A DNA stretch of 64,000 bases from Viridothelium virens (taxonomy: Eukaryota > Ascomycota > Dothideomycetes > Trypetheliales > Trypetheliaceae). Position numbers and translations under genes: made by a program. This document shows positions 1 to 9,424 of the stretch, in pieces. Below the pieces are notes generated by a model. That model did no database searches. It had not been told where the DNA came from and saw only the letters and a program-made list of their open reading frames with translations. How positions within the stretch are numbered: position 1 is the stretch's first letter; each line of letters starts with the position of its first letter. The stretch is taken from positions 496,001 to 560,000 of the forward strand of contig ML991773.1 of the NCBI GenBank assembly GCA_010094025.1. Direction: 5' to 3'.

Positions 1-1234
1 ATGACGGATTTCATGTCATCTTTCACTTCGGTAACTTCCCACTGTTCATCTTCCCAGTTGCCGCCGGCCTGAGACGGGGACCATCCGATGGCCTCCAACG
101 CGTCGGTTTCAGTTGGGGGAACTCCCGGGCTGGCGAACCGCTTTGCGTCTCGTTCATGACATCTTGAGCCAAGGTACCGCTCAAGGACATCGAGTCTTGG
201 CGAAGGTGCAAAGCTGAGCTTCAGTTCGTCATCTTTCCCATGCTCACTATTGGTGGATGTCAATCTCTTTGTGGTGGACCTTGAGATCTTTGCTCCCCTA
301 ATCGACGAGTACCTGGGCAGTGGTTAATCTTTCAGAACTATACGACATCACGCAGAAAACTCACAACCAGACCCCGTCAACTTCGAGAAGACCTCCAAAC
401 GGCCAGACGACAGTTGCCAATATGTCAATTGCAGCTGATACAGGTAGGAGTCCAGTTGCAATGATAGCATCTCTCTGAGCCTTTGATTTGGAGCGAAGCA
501 TAGCGTTGATGAACTCGGCACGGATCTCTTCTTGTGTCCCGGCAACCGATGATGGATAAACAAGGATCATCTCTTCCACACCTACTGTTTTCTTCGTATC
601 CTCCTCTTCGTTTACGCCGTCATCCGCATGCTTGTCGTCTTTGGAACCGTGATCATCAGAAGAAGCACCGATACGGTTCAAAAACTCCAGATTTGCGCTC
701 TTCGTGTAGGACATAGCCGTGGCGATCCCTTTCGTTGCTTTGCTTTTGACCCCTTGCCAGCTCGCCGTCTTGGCCGTGCTTGTTTTTGCAGCTCGAACTT
801 CCTCCTGCCATTTCCGCTGTACCTTATGCCTGGACAAGTCAATCTGATGTCAAGTCATGCCAAGGTGAGAGTGCATACACACGCCCTTCCTTTTCCCCTT
901 CAGCGGGCTTTGAGAGCGGAGGTGGCGGCGGAGTATATATCAAGAATCTCTGGGGAACCGGTGGAGAGGAGGATGAGATATGAAGATGCGGCTTCGGAAA
1001 AGGGATCAGGTAAGCTATAAGCTTGTGGGGATCCCGCGCATAATGAATTGGGTTCGAGGGGTCGTCATCCCCAAAATTCTGGTGTACTCTCTTTGGGGGT
1101 GGGGGAGGTTGATAGGACCCGGTTTGAGGCGCATACGTTGGAGGGGCATAAGCCGGAGGAGCCAAAGGGTTTGTCGATGCTTCGGCATCATGATAGCCTG
1201 CAGCTGGTACGTTTTGGTCCATCTCGAATTCCAA
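1..1234 (-). CDS. Conserved fungal protein, C-terminus off the left edge
   Basis: Three exons are visible: 1234-879, 829-365 and 312-1, the last running off the window. The introns (49 and 52 bp) have GT..AG ends and keep frame. The first exon is rich in proline and tyrosine (PPAYAPPTYAPQ near residue 30). The second holds a basic lysine-rich helix (HKVQRKWQEEVRAAKTST), an acidic serine/aspartate stretch, and one well-ordered hydrophobic block (LLPVSAAIDILATVVWPFGG, about residues 245-265) that could be a single membrane segment. The third continues with KLSFAPSPRLDVLERYL. I recognise the pattern as a protein conserved across Pezizomycotina but know no function for it. The start at 1234 is the first Met of the open frame. 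It is divergent from the DUF1295 gene, with 456 bp between them. Confidence 0.75.
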
Positions 1235-1690
1235 TGACGGGTTCTACTTTGATAGAAACAAGACGTATAGCAAGCTCTTTCCAACTTTCGGATTCGCAAA
1301 TAGGGTGCATCCGAAACAATGACGTACGGAATGTGGCGTGAGCTCGCTGTGGCGCGCTACCTTAACACATTAAGTTACCCAGCTCTATCTTTATGCGACT
1401 CGACCAATCATTATCTGAAACCATTCTCTGGTACCAACAATCGCGAAGACGTCACCATTCACCAGTTTTGTGACAACGGGCGAACTTCATTCCATCGGAA
1501 TCTTTAAATCCACGGATTTTGAGACGAGAATACTGCTGCGCGTTTGTTTAAAGAAGTGTACCTGTCCGCTTTTCGTCTCCAGAACCAAGCTCCTTCCTGC
1601 ATCTCCCTACCTGAGCTACCTAGGTAGCCTTTCCATCCCCTACAAACGTACGGAGTATAGGCTACCCGAGTTCACAGACATCCGCGAGAA
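1235..1690. promoter_or_regulatory. Divergent promoter region between two genes
   Basis: This spacer between two outward-reading genes holds no supported gene. It contains CCAAT-like sequence (GACCAATCA near 1401) and one exact copy of the recurrent word TACGGAGTA (1649-1657), only 34 bp before the start codon at 1691. Confidence 0.5.
1649..1657 (+). repeat. Recurrent word TACGGAGTA, copy 1
   Basis: Exact copy in the longer context CGTACGGAGTAT, in the divergent promoter. See the finding on this motif. Confidence 0.6.
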
Positions 1691-2824
1691 ATGTCCGCCC
1701 TCAACAGCCTACTTCGCCTAACCTCCTATCGCTCGCCATTCCTGAGCACGCTCGTTCCAAGCATTGCATTGTCCTATGGAATCCAGGGACTTGTTGCAGT
1801 CCCATCAATTCTTGCCCATTCCGAGCGCTTTTATGATGCCTCTGGGTCCGTGACATACCTCCTTTGCACGGCTGCTAGCTTATACCTGCCCACCCTTCGA
1901 GCTCGGGCCGCTGCAGCTGCGGCTGGACAGGCAAAACCAGCTTGGCCAAGTCTCATAGCCAGTCTGACTGGAAATGGGAGTGTCAATGCGTGGAACTGGC
2001 GCCAGGTTGCGTTGAGTGCAGCGGTCTCTCTGTGGGCCATAAGACGTAGGCGCCCCTCGATACCAATTGAAGCTTTGCAGAGTCTAAAGGAGTACCTCCT
2101 ACCATTTGCGCCCAATAAACTAACATTTGCATGCAGTCGGATCCTTTCTCTTCCGAAGGATTTCTTCAGATGGCAAGGATAGTCGCTTCGATTCCATCCG
2201 CGATTCAGCTCCCAAATTCGCAGGAGCATTCTTTGCTCAGGCTACCTGGGTCTCGCTTTGCCTGCTGCCCGTGCTCGCCCTCAACTCCATCCCTGCCACA
2301 GCGTTTGCAGCTCTCCCTACTGCCATCACAATCACCGATATTGTCGGCCTAGCACTCTACGTAGGCGGAATTAGTTTCGAATCTGTTGCCGACTCTCAAA
2401 AGAGTGCATGGGCTCAGGAAAAGAAAGAGAAGAAACATAGTGAGGAGTTCTTGACGCGAGGTCTTTGGAGCAAAAGCCGACATCCAAACTACTTTGGTGA
2501 GAGCACACTGTGGACAGGCATTGCTACTACCTCTGCAGGAGTTCTGGCTAGCAGCGTAGGCCAAAGTGCTATAGGTTTGGGTGGTGGAGTGCTGGGTGGA
2601 TTGTCCGCAGTGACTATGGCCGCGGTGAGCCCGGCCTTTGTCACCTTTTTACTATTCAAAGTGAGCGGTATACCGCTTTCAGAATCTAAGGTAGGGCGAC
2701 CTGCGTCTTTGTCATGTCCCCACAGCTACGCTAACCAATCGGACAGTACGACAAAAGGTTTGGAGATAGGAAGGACTACCAGGAGTGGAAAAAGAACACC
2801 CCGATGTTTTTCCCCAAATTATGA
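1691..2824 (+). CDS. DUF1295 / steroid 5-alpha-reductase-like membrane protein
   Basis: Three exons: 1691-2045, 2137-2690 and 2747-2824, giving 328 residues. Both introns have GT..AG ends and CTAAC branch sites. The join at the first intron gives WAIRLGSFLF, which fits the family. The protein has several hydrophobic segments. Near residue 260 it carries SRHPNYFGE, the signature of DUF1295 proteins, which share a fold with steroid 5-alpha reductases and isoprenylcysteine methyltransferases. The C-terminus YDKRFGDRKDYQEWKKNTP is also typical. The family is expected to sit in the ER or another internal membrane and to use a reduced nicotinamide cofactor, but its substrate is unknown. Length is normal and I see no damage. 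Confidence 0.9.
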
Positions 2825-4650
2825 TCCAAGCAATGACGTGTAACGAATTTGTTAGATCATCGTTACCAGAGTTATGGCAGACAAAGATCATTCTCGTCGC
2901 TTCAGGTTCCAAAACTGACCAAGGTCCAAAATACATAGCGTAAAAATGACGAACAACTGTCTTCTAAAACCAAGATTCTTTACCAATGATCCATGCAACA
3001 GCTATTCCCAGGAACTTGGCCGAGGGTTTGCCACGCCTGTCATGCTCCGACACGTTGGTAGTTTCAACTTCACTCTGGGGATCCATGGCAAATGTCAAAA
3101 TGATCACCTGAGATCCTCAGTTCGCATGGCACAGGGTTCGTATGAGACCGGAAGCGGCCGCGACCCTTGCCCTCCCGTGCCTTCCTAATCGCAGATAAGC
3201 CCTAGATATCGGGTCACGCCGGCCAAGCCCTGTCGCAACCTCTTCTCAATCCAAAGCTCGCACCAATAAAACGCATGACGGGCCTCTCGAGAACTGGTTG
3301 CCCCCATTAGATCGAACGCTCGATCGAGAAGGATTCAAATCGCGTCCGGAAAACGTGGCTAAAGGATCCACCCTAAAGCATAAGTGCTAGCGATTCATAT
3401 GTCCAAGAGCAAGCACTTTCCGGGAACGCTCGGTTAGAGCAGTGCTGAACGCCATAAGCCCGCGAAGACTTCATTCCTTCCCTAATGACTCGTAGCTTTC
3501 TGTTCGGTCCGGATGTCGGAATAAACTCCGGTTATGTCCAGGTGCTATCCTACCTGCCGATTCAAAACGCTACAAGACTGAAACTGATTGGAGGGCCAGC
3601 AATACGGCAGTGGCTTACCTGAAAACCTACGGTACACCACTGCCTTGCCTCTACCAGCATTTGAAAATGAGTTGGCAATCGAAAACGTTGGGCATCTGCT
3701 CTTTACTGCCCAAGGCAATGGTAAGGCGGGGGGCTAGCTAATGCGAAACATCCCGCGCACAAGACTCCCAAATTGTTTAAACAGCAAAGTTAAATATTCT
3801 TCCTTGGAGACGCGGTTCATGCCGGGGCTTCCGAGTACTTGGAATATTTCATGGAGGTGACCATTGAATTGGAGCTGACAAGGGGTGAATTAATAAGTGT
3901 CGGTACCGTTTAGGCGTGACCGAATTCTTAACCTTCGTGGAGTTGGGAGGCTGCCCAGTAAGATGCACTTATGAGGTAAGAAAAAGCGCTCAGTAGGAGA
4001 TTATAGTAACGTTAAGACGCTTTCTAATTCGATAAGAAGACCGCACGTTTGCCCACTTCATACTTCCTTGACGATTTCGTTAGCTTCGCAGCTGAGCGTG
4101 ATTGTCAATCAGACATACGATTTTGAGCAGCTCGTGGGGTCCTGGACGAAGGCAGATCTGCTGTGAATATCGGGGAACGAAAATGTTAATAATCATTTCA
4201 ACCATTCGGGGGCCCCTCAACCGTTGCCGCCCTGCAATAATAGCCGCTTCTGCGTTCAAACGCGCTTTGGTAAATTTCCTCCGTCTTCATCACCAAGTCT
4301 GCTAAATATCAACCTATACCAAAGTACGATCGATCGATCGCGTTGGTCAATGCTGTGGACTTTGCGTTCGGTGGCTCTTTTCTCATTCTCTTTGAGCTTC
4401 TGCTCGAGTAGCTTGATATGGCCATGAGCACTGCTGAGGTCCTACTTGATGCTTTCATCCTACCAACGAAGGTTAGTATCCTCATCATGCAGAAGAGTGA
4501 TAGATGCTTTAAGGACGCTACTATCCTACGCCCGTTTCGAGATCGCTCTGCGGAGTGGTGAATGCTATCTTACCATGTCCTTGCGATGTTCTGTCATACC
4601 CGCACAATACTTTTCTGTCTTACTGGCTTTTGTGTCTTAGTTAGCCGTAA
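2825..4650. other. Gene-poor stretch between convergent genes
   Basis: About 1.8 kb between the 3' ends of the DUF1295 and NACHT genes. There is no open frame with a recognisable domain, no transposon ends and no tRNA. A GATC-rich run (GATCGATCGATCG) lies near 4329. The part from 4328 to 4638 looks like decayed coding sequence on the minus strand and is listed separately. Confidence 0.5.
4328..4638 (-). pseudogene. Coding-like relic behind the NACHT gene
   Basis: Read on the minus strand in one frame, this stretch encodes about 100 residues with a coding-like composition, ending in a heptad-rich helical piece (AHGHIKLLEQKLKENEKRA). Several in-frame TAG codons interrupt it, so it is not expressed as it stands. 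Those I see would each be CAG by a single C-to-T change, which fits either slow decay or repeat-induced mutation. It starts just after the stop of the NACHT gene but in another frame. I cannot name the family. Chance openness of an AG-rich strand is a real alternative. Confidence 0.3.
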
Positions 4651-7600
4651 TCAAGCACACGACAGAAAAGCTTTTTTCCGCCAGTCGAGTCCACTTCGAA
4701 TCGGAACATTGAAGCGCTTGTCGGCATCAACGAAGGTGCCTCTCAGCATCTTGCATTGATCCTTCTCGTCTCTGAGCTTTTCCGATTGCTCATCAGCACT
4801 CGGATTCCAATCTCTCCAGTCGTCCTGTGCACTCATTTCCCAACTCATTATTGATGGTGCTTGGAGCATGAAATGTTGCTCACTACTCTCTGAAGCATAG
4901 GAGATCTTGGCATCGAGCGCAAGGAGAAGGACATCTTTGCCTCCGCATTTCTCGATTACCTTCAACTTTGGGTCGCGATATGATGTGGAATACGGGAAGA
5001 AGATTGAGTCCCGCAAGGTTTGGAAGTTCTCCGTAGCTGACTTGCCCGAAGAGAGGCTATCTGGAAGTCGCAAGCGAAGAATCTTTGTCTGGGATGACAA
5101 AGGCGGCAAAGCAATGTATAGGTTTTCCGAGGTCCAACATGTCAGAATCAAGGGGTACTGAATGGATCCTGAGCATTCATAGGAGATAGTATGGGTTTGA
5201 TGGGTTCGCTGCAAGAGAAAGCCGTCGCTGTCGGTGCTGGAGAAATGGAACGAAGACATTGAGACAGTCTGTTTGATGCCGTTCTCGGTCTCCGATGCTA
5301 TATAGAGGAGGTACAGAAGATCCTGACCTGATTCAGAAAACCTGAACTCCTTGCGAACCGTAGCTACAGGGGAAAGCTTGACGTCTGCTGGCTCTGGTAG
5401 AATCGTCGATTCTGTACGCCCGGATGACAAATGAGTGACCTTGAGTTCCTGGGCCGAGTGACTCCAGACAGCCAATTTTTCGGTCGGATGAAAGGCGCAG
5501 ACAACGTCAGACCGCTCAGCAGGTCCTGTCCAGAAGGCATAGATTGGGGATTCTGCGCCGCAGACGAAAAGCATGCAGTGACGCACATGCTGATCATACT
5601 CGGAATCGCAACTACTGTCACTCGCAGAACCATCGTCCGAGTCAGTGTCGTCATAGGCGGAGGAAGTTGTGGACCCAAATGCGGAATCATATTTCGAAGA
5701 GCTATCATTCATGGTCAAAGTTTGAGATATGCAATGAAAAGCAACCGCGTGCTGATCCCCGGCTTCGTCGTTGCACGATCCAGAAATGGATTTAGACGAA
5801 ATGCGCCAACTCCCCTGTCCAAGCTCTTGGTAAGGTTCTGGGATCGAAGCAACTGGCGCTTGTCCCTTGGGTTGTAAGGATGTTAGGCGAAGCGTTACTG
5901 GGTCGAAGAAGAAGCATGAGCCTCCCCAGGCAAATTTCATACTGAATATTTCACTTCCCTTTGTATATTGTACAGGAAGGGGTTCTGTGGGCTGAGAGCC
6001 AGCCAAAGGCGTAAGTCCTGATGAACCAATGCGTAACTTCAGCCACTGTGGGATGATGCCCATCTTAGTTGGGAGAATTCCAAAAAGGGCCACTGTCCAA
6101 GAGTTCGAGGTAGATCGATCTTCCCGCACGTCCTTAATTGCAAGCTTTGTGAAGATTTGATCTATGGAATTTCCTTGACAAGAATGAAAATTGACCCGTT
6201 TGGAGATCCACACGTGCTGGCCAGGAATGATCTTATCCCACCCATCATCCATTTTACATTGATTCAATGCAGATGGATAGGAATTTAGGACCGGATGCCA
6301 TTCCTTTACAAATTTGTGGAGCCCTCCAATGATTTGTTGCCCTTCTGGTTCATACTCATCGAGCCACATTGGCAGTGGGACCGCATAATTAACGTATTTC
6401 TCAATGTCTTGAGTAGTAGGCCCTGTGGCCTCCAGTGAAAAGCCACCGTGCTCAATCTCACGGTAACGGGCGAACAGATGCGGAGCAACCTTGCTCTGTA
6501 CCGCAATGCAGGACCAGAAAGCCGGGCTCTTTACGAAATCGACAATTTGATCGAAAAGATCAGGAGAGTGCTTCACATTATTGAGGTACTGGTGCCAAAA
6601 GGTCGCAGCATGCTTCAGGAAGGCATGTTCCGGAAGATGGAGTAGCTCTGAGATGTCCTGTTCCTGGTGATATCTTGCATAGTTGAGATAGTTTAGGCTT
6701 GACTGGCCGAGCTCGTAGCTCGCTGTCTTGGAAGAAACAAAGAATTGGTGCAGATCGTCTTTAGCGCCCAAAGTTCTAGGATCCTGTTGAAGGAAGTCGA
6801 GGATTGATTTGTGTGCGATCTTGAGCAGTGGGTCCATTTCATCGCCTTTCGAAGACCGATCGAAGACAATTAGGTTGGAGCTGAGCTCCTCAATGAGTTC
6901 TGCCTTTGGCACACGCTTTACTGAAAAGTCGTGTGGTCCGCCTGCAGACGCTGCTAAGGCATGCGCCAGCTCGCTCAGTCGCAAGGGCTGCACAGCGCCG
7001 ACAATCATCGTTAAAATTCTCCGTGCCAGTTGCTGATGTCGCTCTGGCCGTCGTGTTAATTGCTCTAGACTTCGCATATAACAGCCGGTCAAGCCTTTAG
7101 GAAACTTTTTAAGCTCTTCATCAATTTCTTCCTCGCATGTTAAGCCTTCTCCCTCCATCACTCGTAGCATTAATGTAGTCCAAAGGAAGTTACCTTCAGA
7201 GGCATTGGTCCAAAACTCCACACAGCCTTCGCAGTGATGATCAAGCTTATTCTCCATTTGAGCCTTGATGAATACCTTAATATCGCTCAAGAGGCTATCC
7301 ATTGGCGCCTCGATTGAGTTGACGTTGTGCTTTTGCATACACGCTCGAATTTCGCGTTCTGGCCTACTGCTGAAGAACCATTTCACAATACCTAATGTCT
7401 TGGCCTGGAGTAACCGACTCAAGTAACCCAGGAGCTGCTGAGGAGCGCCACATTCATCGAGACCGTCGACAAAGATGTGCACACGACCCACTTGCTTGAT
7501 GAAAGCCTCCACTACCTCAACGGCGATATAGGGGTCCATCAGCTTGAAGTGGTGGTTCTCAAAGTCGTCCTCGTATAATCGGAGGACTTTGTCTGGGATT

Positions 7601-8652
7601 GATGCGGTGAGTGTAAGTAACTGCAAGGCAAGGCATCTAAGAGCGGTGATGGGATGCTTCTTGACGGGATCGCTAAACGAAGAGAAGAATACTGCTGTCT
7701 TCTGCCCTTTGTCTTGGAGACTCCGTACTACTGTGGAAGTTAGGATTGTCTTACCTGCGCCTGGAGGTGCATTGTACCAGATAGCGGTCGTCTTCTTGGC
7801 TTCGTTCCAGGCACGAAATCTAGGGTTTTCGAACAGCCATTCGCAGGAGTGACCGTAGTGAAGGTCCATGTTCGCTCGGATGTCGCTTCTAACATCTAGA
7901 TCTTCACAAGCCTTGATCCAGTCCACAATCTGTTTTCTCAACTCCTGTTGCTTTTGCTTAGATTGCTGCGCGTCTCGCTGTCGACGCATATCAGCCTCCG
8001 TCGCCTGGGCAAGCATTTGGACCCTTTCCTTGTCACGGTGTAGACCTTCTCTGCATTTCTGCCACTCTGCGTACAGTGGCTTGACTATGTTCGAGAGCAG
8101 AGTTTTGATGATTTTTCGACTTAGCAATTTGGACGCTTTCTGCCAGAATGTGATAATGTTCTTATACGACTCGACAAGAAGACTTTGAAGATCCCCGGAC
8201 GGTTGATATGCTTGTGCGAACAGCTCGTAACACTTCAGGAGATGACCGATCTCTTCCATGATGTCCAGCACGGTATCAAAGCATTTGTAGAAGTTCTGGC
8301 AGAGATGAAGGACTAAACGTACACCGCCGTAGAGCAAGACAGCAGCGGCCGGCGCTGCTTGGATCATGATGTCGCATGCTTGGGCATATTCATTTAGTCC
8401 GGCCATCAGCGGTCGCAATTTGTCAGTGATCCGCAGCGTTTTATTATCACGCTTCTGCTTCTTCTCCAGCTCTATAATGAAGGCGGACAACTGCTCTGCA
8501 CAGTGTGCACCTAGGCCATTTCCCTTCGCAGATGCTTGTTTGATTACCTCGTTGTAAAATGGAGATCGAACATCCTCGTTCCGCTTGATGTCGGCGATGA
8601 ACGAATCAATCGCAACTGCGAATGGATTACGGTTGGGTAAGGGGACTGCCAT
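4651..8652 (-). CDS. NACHT-domain NOD-like receptor with DUF7708-type N-terminus
   Basis: A single uninterrupted frame of 1333 residues. Residues 70-210 match the helical N-terminal domain (DUF7708-like) of many fungal STAND proteins, followed by a charged, Q/R-rich helical linker (about 205-245). The NACHT NTPase follows, with Walker A APPGAGKT near 294 and Walker B HIFVDGLDECG near 396. A winged-helix region follows, to roughly residue 650. The last 600 residues carry no repeat I can recognise: no ankyrin, TPR or clear WD40. They do include a Ser/Asp-rich insert (DDTDSDDGSASDSSCDSEYD) near residue 975. Such proteins are switch-like ATPases, and in fungi several act in nonself recognition and programmed cell death. 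A role here is inference. It is divergent from the AAA+ ATPase, with 772 bp between them. Confidence 0.9.
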   Translation of the reverse strand: MAVPLPNRNPFAVAIDSFIADIKRNEDVRSPFYNEVIKQASAKGNGLGAHCAEQLSAFIIELEKKQKRDNKTLRITDKLRPLMAGLNEYAQACDIMIQAAPAAAVLLYGGVRLVLHLCQNFYKCFDTVLDIMEEIGHLLKCYELFAQAYQPSGDLQSLLVESYKNIITFWQKASKLLSRKIIKTLLSNIVKPLYAEWQKCREGLHRDKERVQMLAQATEADMRRQRDAQQSKQKQQELRKQIVDWIKACEDLDVRSDIRANMDLHYGHSCEWLFENPRFRAWNEAKKTTAIWYNAPPGAGKTILTSTVVRSLQDKGQKTAVFFSSFSDPVKKHPITALRCLALQLLTLTASIPDKVLRLYEDDFENHHFKLMDPYIAVEVVEAFIKQVGRVHIFVDGLDECGAPQQLLGYLSRLLQAKTLGIVKWFFSSRPEREIRACMQKHNVNSIEAPMDSLLSDIKVFIKAQMENKLDHHCEGCVEFWTNASEGNFLWTTLMLRVMEGEGLTCEEEIDEELKKFPKGLTGCYMRSLEQLTRRPERHQQLARRILTMIVGAVQPLRLSELAHALAASAGGPHDFSVKRVPKAELIEELSSNLIVFDRSSKGDEMDPLLKIAHKSILDFLQQDPRTLGAKDDLHQFFVSSKTASYELGQSSLNYLNYARYHQEQDISELLHLPEHAFLKHAATFWHQYLNNVKHSPDLFDQIVDFVKSPAFWSCIAVQSKVAPHLFARYREIEHGGFSLEATGPTTQDIEKYVNYAVPLPMWLDEYEPEGQQIIGGLHKFVKEWHPVLNSYPSALNQCKMDDGWDKIIPGQHVWISKRVNFHSCQGNSIDQIFTKLAIKDVREDRSTSNSWTVALFGILPTKMGIIPQWLKLRIGSSGLTPLAGSQPTEPLPVQYTKGSEIFSMKFAWGGSCFFFDPVTLRLTSLQPKGQAPVASIPEPYQELGQGSWRISSKSISGSCNDEAGDQHAVAFHCISQTLTMNDSSSKYDSAFGSTTSSAYDDTDSDDGSASDSSCDSEYDQHVRHCMLFVCGAESPIYAFWTGPAERSDVVCAFHPTEKLAVWSHSAQELKVTHLSSGRTESTILPEPADVKLSPVATVRKEFRFSESGQDLLYLLYIASETENGIKQTVSMSSFHFSSTDSDGFLLQRTHQTHTISYECSGSIQYPLILTCWTSENLYIALPPLSSQTKILRLRLPDSLSSGKSATENFQTLRDSIFFPYSTSYRDPKLKVIEKCGGKDVLLLALDAKISYASESSEQHFMLQAPSIMSWEMSAQDDWRDWNPSADEQSEKLRDEKDQCKMLRGTFVDADKRFNVPIRSGLDWRKKAFLSCA

Positions 8653-9424
8653 GTGCGGTATACGCTATGCTTGGAGTATGACTTGAACCAGATCCAAATC
8701 CGTCCGTGCTTCCAGCTTAAAAACGTCTTCAGCAAGCGACGTGAGGCAGATGTTAAGTGCCAAGGAGAGTGGCTGCGTGGATGCAGTCGGCTTCAGCTGA
8801 GGCAAGAAAAGGCTGTGCATACTACCGTATCGTACGGTGAGTGCTGGCCCTATACCGTAAGACTCACTAGGTATCACTGGTATATCCTGGCCCCCATTTT
8901 TCCTAATAGATAGATTGATCCAAGGATTGTGGTAAACTAACGTTGCAACGAGCTCCGAGAAGTCGAGTACTGCGTCGCCCGGAAATGATCGACTAGAGTA
9001 CTCTAACTAACCCTGCAATCTCTGTCGGAGCGCGCTGCAGCACTCCATTCTGCATGGCAACGCCAAGATATTGACAACACATACAAGTCTATGGTGTGCT
9101 AGCTGCAGCGTGCCAGAGCACCTTATCCATTGCTTCTCCTACATCCTCCGGTGGAAATTTAGGCTTGTTTGAATAGTTTTCGCCGGGGACTTCAGCGAAT
9201 CATGGATTACAAGATAGGAGTAGTGCAGAATATCTTAGAAAGCACCAAGCCGGATGCTATTAATCCGTGCGCTGCATCTAGTACAGCAGACGGCGGATCT
9301 TATTCTATTACTTTGCTGTATATAGCCTCGCTTCCATTTCGTACGCAATTCCTTCCAGATTTCTCTACTTGCTCCCAGCAAATTCAATCTCCCACCGACC
9401 GCAACTTCAGCAGCGCGCAGGAAT
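8653..9424. promoter_or_regulatory. Shared promoter region of the NACHT and AAA genes
   Basis: This 772 bp spacer between two outward-facing genes has no supported gene in it. A TATA-like TATATAG lies near 9318, about 105 bp before the AAA start. Head-to-head placement would allow co-regulation, but I see no shared operator. Confidence 0.4.

Noticed and set aside
3320-3345. tRNA B-box-like word GATTTGAATCC on the minus strand
   Set aside because: No A box at the right distance and no acceptor stem.
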